A DNA stretch of 64,000 bases, from the NCBI GenBank assembly GCA_025356075.1, contig JANXUT010000055.1, positions 62,001 through 126,000 on the forward strand, in the 5' to 3' direction. The position numbers and the translations under genes are program-made. The notes under the pieces were generated by a model. That model had not been told where the DNA came from and searched no databases. It worked only from the letters and a program-made list of their open reading frames with translations. Origin of the DNA: Pseudomonadota bacterium (GTDB taxonomy: Bacteria; Pseudomonadota; Gammaproteobacteria; Steroidobacterales; Steroidobacteraceae). Below, in pieces: positions 59,904 through 64,000 of the stretch (position 1 is the stretch's first letter; each line of letters starts with the position of its first letter).

Positions 59904-61010
59904 CTAGGCGACACGGCGGCGGTACATCCAGTAACCAAGAGACATCGTGACGAGGGTGTTGACCAGGAGCGGCCAGAGGTTTGGCCACGCGAGCGAGAAC
60001 CCGTAGCCCTTCAGGAACAGGCCCTTCACGATCACGATGAAATGCGTCAGCGGATCGCACCAGCTGATCGCACGAAAGACGAGTGGCATGTTCTCAACCG
60101 GTGCCACGAAGCCCGACAGCATGACGGCCGGCACCATGAACGTGAAGACGCCGAGAAACGCCTGCTGCTGCGTCTCGCAGAGCGAGGAGATGAAAAGGCC
60201 AATGCCGGCGAGTGAGAGGCCGTAGCAGAGCATGCAGAGGTACAGGAGCGCGACCGAGCCATGGAACGGGACGCGGTAGAAGAACACCGCCGCCGCGGCC
60301 ACTAGCGTCCCCTGGCCGAGCGCGATGATCATGGCCGGGATGGTCTTCCCGACCATGATGTAGCCGGCGGTGAGCGGGGAAACCAGCAGCTGGTCGAAGG
60401 TCCCCTGCTCGCGCTCGCGCGCGATCGACAGCGCGGTCACGATGAGGCTGCCGAGCGTCGTGATGATCGACACGAGCACTGGCAGCATGAACCAGCGGTA
60501 CTCGAGGTTGGCGTTGAACCAGTTGCGCACGACGACCTTGCTCGGCACCGGGCGGCCGGCCGCCGCCGCCTGCTCGGTTGCATAGTCGGCGATGACGGCG
60601 CTCGCGTAGCCGAAGGCGATCTGGGCGCTGTTCGAACGCCGTCCATCGACAATCGCGAGCACGCTCGCTGGCCGGCCCGCGGAGACGTTGCGGGAGAAAT
60701 CGGCCGGGAACTCGAGGCCGAGGAGGGCCTGCTGGGAATCGATGACCTCGCGCATTTCGCTCTCGCTGTAGATGAGGCGAATGTCGGGGAAGGCCCGCGT
60801 CTGCGCGAGCCGCTCGACCAGTTCGGTCGCTGCCGCCCCTGAGTCGGCGTTGCGGATCGCGAGTCGCGCATTCTTGACCTCGAGGGAGGCTGCGAACGGA
60901 AATAGCAGCAACTGGAGCACCACCGGCATGATGAGGAGCGCACGGCTCTGCGGTTCCCGCAGCGCCAGCAGCAGCTCCTTGACGACGAGAGTGGCGAGGC
61001 GATCGAGCAC
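59904..61010 (-). CDS. ybhR: ABC-2 type export permease, YbhR/YhhJ-like (second)
   Basis: A 368-residue permease with an N-terminal helix (SRALLIMPVVLQLLLFPFAA), a periplasmic domain of about 130 residues, then five helices, typical of the ABC2_membrane_3 group. SIAREREQGTFDQLLVSPLTAGYIMVGK and VMLSGFVAPVENMPLVFRA are conserved. It is 3 bp downstream of the other permease, and they are expected to form a heterodimer with the tandem ATPase. The exported compound is unknown; YbhFSR exports cefoperazone and sodium in E. coli. Confidence 0.93.
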   Translation of the reverse strand: MLDRLATLVVKELLLALREPQSRALLIMPVVLQLLLFPFAASLEVKNARLAIRNADSGAAATELVERLAQTRAFPDIRLIYSESEMREVIDSQQALLGLEFPADFSRNVSAGRPASVLAIVDGRRSNSAQIAFGYASAVIADYATEQAAAAGRPVPSKVVVRNWFNANLEYRWFMLPVLVSIITTLGSLIVTALSIAREREQGTFDQLLVSPLTAGYIMVGKTIPAMIIALGQGTLVAAAAVFFYRVPFHGSVALLYLCMLCYGLSLAGIGLFISSLCETQQQAFLGVFTFMVPAVMLSGFVAPVENMPLVFRAISWCDPLTHFIVIVKGLFLKGYGFSLAWPNLWPLLVNTLVTMSLGYWMYRRRVA

Positions 61011-61013
61011 GGT

Positions 61014-62150
61014 TCAATCAAGGCGGCGCGGCGTGCGCCAGGCGGTGAGCCCGAGGAAGAGGGCGGCGGATGCGAGCAGGAACAGAAAGTCCTTCAACAG
61101 GATCATGCCGACGAAGCCGGCCTGGAAGAGCGTCTGCAGCGCCTCGACGAAATAGCGTGCCGGGATCAGGTACGTGACGGCGCGGATCGGCCAGGGCATC
61201 CCATCGATCTCGTAGATGAAGCCGGAGAGCATCGTCGCGGGCAGGAACGCGGCGTTGAGGGCGGCTTGCGCGGCATTGAACTGGTTGCGCGTGACGGTCG
61301 ACAGGAGGAGCCCGAGGCCGAGCGAGCTACCGAGAAACAGCGTCGTGTAGAGGAAGAGAAGTCCGAGCGAGCCTCGAAAAGGCACGTCGAGGAGAGTGAC
61401 GGCGACGATGAGGCACACCACCATCGAGCTGATGCCAAGCAGGTAGTAGGGGATCACCTTCGAGAGCAGGAACTCGGCGCGGGTGGCCGGCGTCGACAGG
61501 AGCGCCTCCATCGTGCCGCGCTCCCACTCGCGCGCGACGACCAGCGAGGTGAGCAGCGCCCCGACGATGGTCATGATCACGGCGATGGACCCTGGCACGA
61601 TGTAGTGGCGGCTCACTGCCGCCGAGTTAAACCAGTAGCGCGGGATCACTTCGATCGGGGGACGCAGGCTAATGCCGTGATCGAGCGCGTGCTGCTCGGT
61701 CCAGCTCTGCCACGCGCCCTGCACGTAGGCGGCGACGAAGTTCGCGGTGTTGGGCTCGGCCCCATCCGTGACGACCTGTACGGGAGCGGTCGTGCCCGGC
61801 CGGTTGAGCTTGGCACTGAAATCGCCGGGTACCACGACGAAGCCGCGGACATCACCCGCCACCAGCCAGCGCTCGAGCTCGGCGCGCGAGCTCGCGCTGT
61901 GCACCTCGAGGTGCACGTTCGCGGCGAGCGTCGCGGCAAGCGAGGCGGCCTCGGCGCCCTGGTCCTCGACGAGGAGGCCGATGCGAATCGCGCTCGCATC
62001 GAGATTGACGCCGTAGCCGAAGATGATCAGCAGCAGGAACGGCAGCACGAAGGCGATGACGACGCTCGAGGGGTCGCGGATAATCTGGTAGCTTTCCTTC
62101 CTGCTGAGCGCGACCAGGCGACGGAGCGAGAGGGCGGCCATCGCGGTCAC
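61014..62150 (-). CDS. ybhS: ABC-2 type export permease, YbhS-like (first)
   Basis: A 378-residue permease of the same fold: N-terminal helix SVVIAFVLPFLLLIIFGYGV, periplasmic domain (about 60-175), then REWERGTMEALLSTPATRAEFLLSK and TMLSGFIYEIDGMPWPIRAVTYLIPARYFVEALQ. The GTG start at 62150 overlaps the end of the ATPase gene by four bases (GTGA); the ATG at 62141 is an alternative. Acts with the other permease and the ATPase as one exporter. Confidence 0.93.
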   Translation of the reverse strand: MTAMAALSLRRLVALSRKESYQIIRDPSSVVIAFVLPFLLLIIFGYGVNLDASAIRIGLLVEDQGAEAASLAATLAANVHLEVHSASSRAELERWLVAGDVRGFVVVPGDFSAKLNRPGTTAPVQVVTDGAEPNTANFVAAYVQGAWQSWTEQHALDHGISLRPPIEVIPRYWFNSAAVSRHYIVPGSIAVIMTIVGALLTSLVVAREWERGTMEALLSTPATRAEFLLSKVIPYYLLGISSMVVCLIVAVTLLDVPFRGSLGLLFLYTTLFLGSSLGLGLLLSTVTRNQFNAAQAALNAAFLPATMLSGFIYEIDGMPWPIRAVTYLIPARYFVEALQTLFQAGFVGMILLKDFLFLLASAALFLGLTAWRTPRRLD

Positions 62151-63898
62151 GCTGCCGCCACGCGACGTGGCGGATGGCGCTCGATGAGCGCAATGAACGT
62201 GTCCTCGAGGCTCGGGTCGGGGAGGGCGGTGGTCGCCGCCGCCCGCTTCAACTCATCCGGCGCGCCGACGGCGATGAGCTCGCCCTGGTAGACGACGCCG
62301 ATCCGGTCGCAGTACTCGGCCTCGTCCATGAAGTGCGTTGTCACCATCACGGTCACGCCCTTCTGCACGACGCCGTTGATGTGCGTCCAGAATTCGCGGC
62401 GGGTCACCGGGTCGACGCCTGAAGTCGGCTCATCCAGGAACAGCACGCTCGGGTCGTGCATGAGCGCGCAGGCGAGCGCGAGCCGCTGCTTGAAGCCGAG
62501 CGAAAGCGCGTCGGGAGTGACGTTGAGATGCGGCGCGAAGCCGAACGTCTCGACCATCTCGCGGATCTTCGCGGCGGCGCGGTCGCCGCCCAGGCCGTAG
62601 ATACCCGAGAAGAAGCGCAGGTTCTGCGCGACGGTGAGGTTTCCGTACAGCGAGAACTTCTGCGCCATGTAGCCGAGGCACTGGCGCGCGCGGCTCGCAT
62701 CCCGGCGCAGGTCGATGCCCATCACGCGGGCTCGCCCGCGCGTCGGGACGAGGAGCCCGCACAGCATCTTGAAGGTGGTCGACTTGCCGGCGCCGTTGGG
62801 ACCCAAGAGCCCGAAGATCTCGCCTTGCGGAACCTTGAAGGTGATGCCGTCGGTCGCGAGGAACTCGCCGAAGGCCTTCGTCAGCCCGTCCGCCTCGATG
62901 ACGGCGTCCGTGATCGCGGCATCGACCGTCACCGGGGGCATCAGGCGCGCGAGTTCTGAGTCGCCGCCGGGTCCGCCGCCCAGGATGTCGATAAACGCAT
63001 CCTCGAGGCGCGGCGCCACGTTCTCAAGGCGTGCGCCGTTGCCGGCTTCGAGCGCACCGAGGGGGGGCGGCGCGTCCGCGGCCCTGAGCACGAGGCGCAC
63101 GCGGCTACCCTGGATGACGCCGTCGATCACCTCGCGTGCACGCAGCGCGCGAGTCAGCACGGCGCGGCGGTTGCCCGCGATCCCGCTCACCTGCACGCTG
63201 CGCCCGGTCATCCGCGCGGCGAGTGCAGTCGGGTCGCCGGCGTAGGCCAGCTTGCCGGCGTTGAGCAGCAGGATGTGCCGGCAGCGCTCGGCCTCGTCCA
63301 GATACGAGGTGCTCCACACGATCGTGAGGCCCTCCGTCGCGAGCGCCGTCACCATCCGCCAGAGTTCGCGCCGCGAGATGGGGTCGACGCCGACGGATGG
63401 CTCATCGAGCAGCAATATCTGCGGCTGGCCGAGCAGCACGCAGGCGAGCCCGAGCTTTTGCTTCATGCCGCCGGACAACTGCCCGGCGGGACGGCCGGTG
63501 AAGGGCGCGAGGCTCGTGAACTCGAGGAGCCGGGCAAAGTCAGCCTCGCGTTCGGAGCCGACCACGCCGCGCAGGTCCGCATAGAGGTCGAGGTTCTCCT
63601 GGACGGTCAGGTCCTCGTAGAGCCCGAACTTCTGCGGCATGTAGCCGAGCAGGGCGCGGAGCTCAGCCGTGTCCTTGAGGGGATCGAGTCCGGCGACCGT
63701 GATCCGCCCGACGGTCGGTTTGAGTAGGCCGGCCATGAGGCGCAGCAGCGTCGTCTTGCCCGCGCCGTCGGGGCCGACGAGCCCGACCACCTCTCCGGCG
63801 GGCAGCTCCGCGTTGAAATCATCGAGTGCCGGGGCCGCCGGCCCGCGGAAGCGGTGCGTGAGGCTCTCGACGACGACGGCGGGGAGCGTCGGGTTCAT
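62147..63898 (-). CDS. ybhF: ABC exporter ATPase with two fused nucleotide-binding domains, YbhF-like
   Basis: A 583-residue protein with two complete ABC domains. First: Walker [12 protein letters not shown], signature [10 protein letters not shown], Walker [14 protein letters not shown]. Second (from about residue 330): [11 protein letters not shown], a degenerate signature [14 protein letters not shown] (SLGFK rather than LSGGQ) and [13 protein letters not shown]. Both NBDs have the STSYLDEAE or [14 protein letters not shown]-loop. The asymmetric signature suggests that the two ATP sites are not equivalent. The ATG at 63898 overlaps the stop of the HlyD gene by four bases. Confidence 0.95.
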   Translation of the reverse strand: MNPTLPAVVVESLTHRFRGPAAPALDDFNAELPAGEVVGLVGPDGAGKTTLLRLMAGLLKPTVGRITVAGLDPLKDTAELRALLGYMPQKFGLYEDLTVQENLDLYADLRGVVGSEREADFARLLEFTSLAPFTGRPAGQLSGGMKQKLGLACVLLGQPQILLLDEPSVGVDPISRRELWRMVTALATEGLTIVWSTSYLDEAERCRHILLLNAGKLAYAGDPTALAARMTGRSVQVSGIAGNRRAVLTRALRAREVIDGVIQGSRVRLVLRAADAPPPLGALEAGNGARLENVAPRLEDAFIDILGGGPGGDSELARLMPPVTVDAAITDAVIEADGLTKAFGEFLATDGITFKVPQGEIFGLLGPNGAGKSTTFKMLCGLLVPTRGRARVMGIDLRRDASRARQCLGYMAQKFSLYGNLTVAQNLRFFSGIYGLGGDRAAAKIREMVETFGFAPHLNVTPDALSLGFKQRLALACALMHDPSVLFLDEPTSGVDPVTRREFWTHINGVVQKGVTVMVTTHFMDEAEYCDRIGVVYQGELIAVGAPDELKRAAATTALPDPSLEDTFIALIERHPPRRVAAA

Positions 63899-64000
63899 TC
63901 AGCCGTGACCGTCACGGGCATGCCTTGCCGGAGCGACTCGTCCGCATCCGAGACGACCACCCGCGCCCGGTAGACGAGCGCGGTCCGAAGGTCGGGCGTC
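63895..64000 (-). CDS. HlyD-family membrane fusion protein, C-terminal end only
   Basis: The last 34 codons of a leftward gene are visible; the rest lies beyond the right edge. The text [21 protein letters not shown] then [13 protein letters not shown] is the C-terminal beta-domain of HlyD/YbhG periplasmic adaptors. Position and the 4-bp overlap with the ATPase show it is the first known gene of the exporter operon: adaptor, ATPase, permease, permease, outer-membrane channel. Confidence 0.85.
   Translation of the reverse strand, partial: TPDLRTALVYRARVVVSDADESLRQGMPVTVTAE

Overview
The window is one continuous, GC-rich, densely coding bacterial segment with no rRNA, tRNA, CRISPR array or recognisable transposase/integrase. 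Gene content (GcvA-type LysR regulator, Ada, Uup, CysH/CysD/CysNC/CysQ, DUF3014, a YbhF-type ABC exporter with a NodT-type outer-membrane lipoprotein) points to a proteobacterium, most likely a GC-rich gammaproteobacterium. That placement is inference; there is no marker RNA here to fix it.

Layout. 0-8.3 kb: a LysR gene cut by the window edge, an MHS-type transporter followed by gamma-glutamyltranspeptidase, 6-phosphogluconate dehydrogenase, and a translationally coupled glycosylasparaginase/amidohydrolase pair. 8.5-18.7 kb: ada, a molybdopterin hydroxylase large subunit without its iron-sulfur partner, a secreted aspartic protease with two DTG motifs, a secreted YtcJ-like amidohydrolase, a CAP-domain protein, a PAT-like acetyltransferase, a VOC protein and a DmdC-like acyl-CoA dehydrogenase. 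18.8-26.2 kb: a leftward set of two PYROXD2-like flavoproteins, a GcvT-like protein and a DUF3014 membrane protein, divergent from an agmatinase-family ureohydrolase and a DAO-type oxidase; this looks like an amine/amino-acid oxidation locus. 26.2-33.8 kb: YidB-like protein, SufS-like PLP enzyme without an active-site Cys, secreted CocE/NonD hydrolase, Uup, a 2OG-Fe(II) oxygenase and a quinone oxidoreductase with a clear terminator. 33.8-38.5 kb: the sulfate activation/reduction operon cysH-cysD-cysNC-cysQ. 38.6-46.5 kb: DUF1648 protein, ornithine cyclodeaminase family protein, CobS and CobT cobaltochelatase subunits, a second DAO-type oxidase, FAH-family hydrolase, DUF3293 and YaiI.

46.5-53.9 kb is different: it is a plasmid-type backbone inside chromosomal genes. 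It holds a KfrA-like coiled-coil DNA-binding protein, an unannotated 33-codon ORF with a near-perfect ribosome binding site, a winged-helix replication-type protein, ParB, ParA with an N-terminal HTH, a GNAT enzyme, a MobQ/MobA-MobL relaxase and a DUF5710 protein. Two copies of an identical 18-bp perfect palindrome lie just past the parB stop and are the best candidates for its centromere. Several hairpin terminators and operator-like inverted repeats sit in the gaps. No integrase or att site could be seen.

54.0-64 kb: an epsilon-type exonuclease coupled to an O-methyltransferase, TauE/SafE exporter, TPR protein, PaiB-like flavoprotein, small membrane protein, and a tightly overlapping export operon HlyD-ATPase-permease-permease-NodT whose first gene runs off the right edge.

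A recurrent theme on the chromosomal side is exported hydrolases for peptides and amides (GGT, glycosylasparaginase, two amidohydrolases, aspartic protease, CocE hydrolase) together with flavin oxidases of amines, which suggests scavenging of peptide and amine nitrogen/carbon. That theme is inferred from families only.
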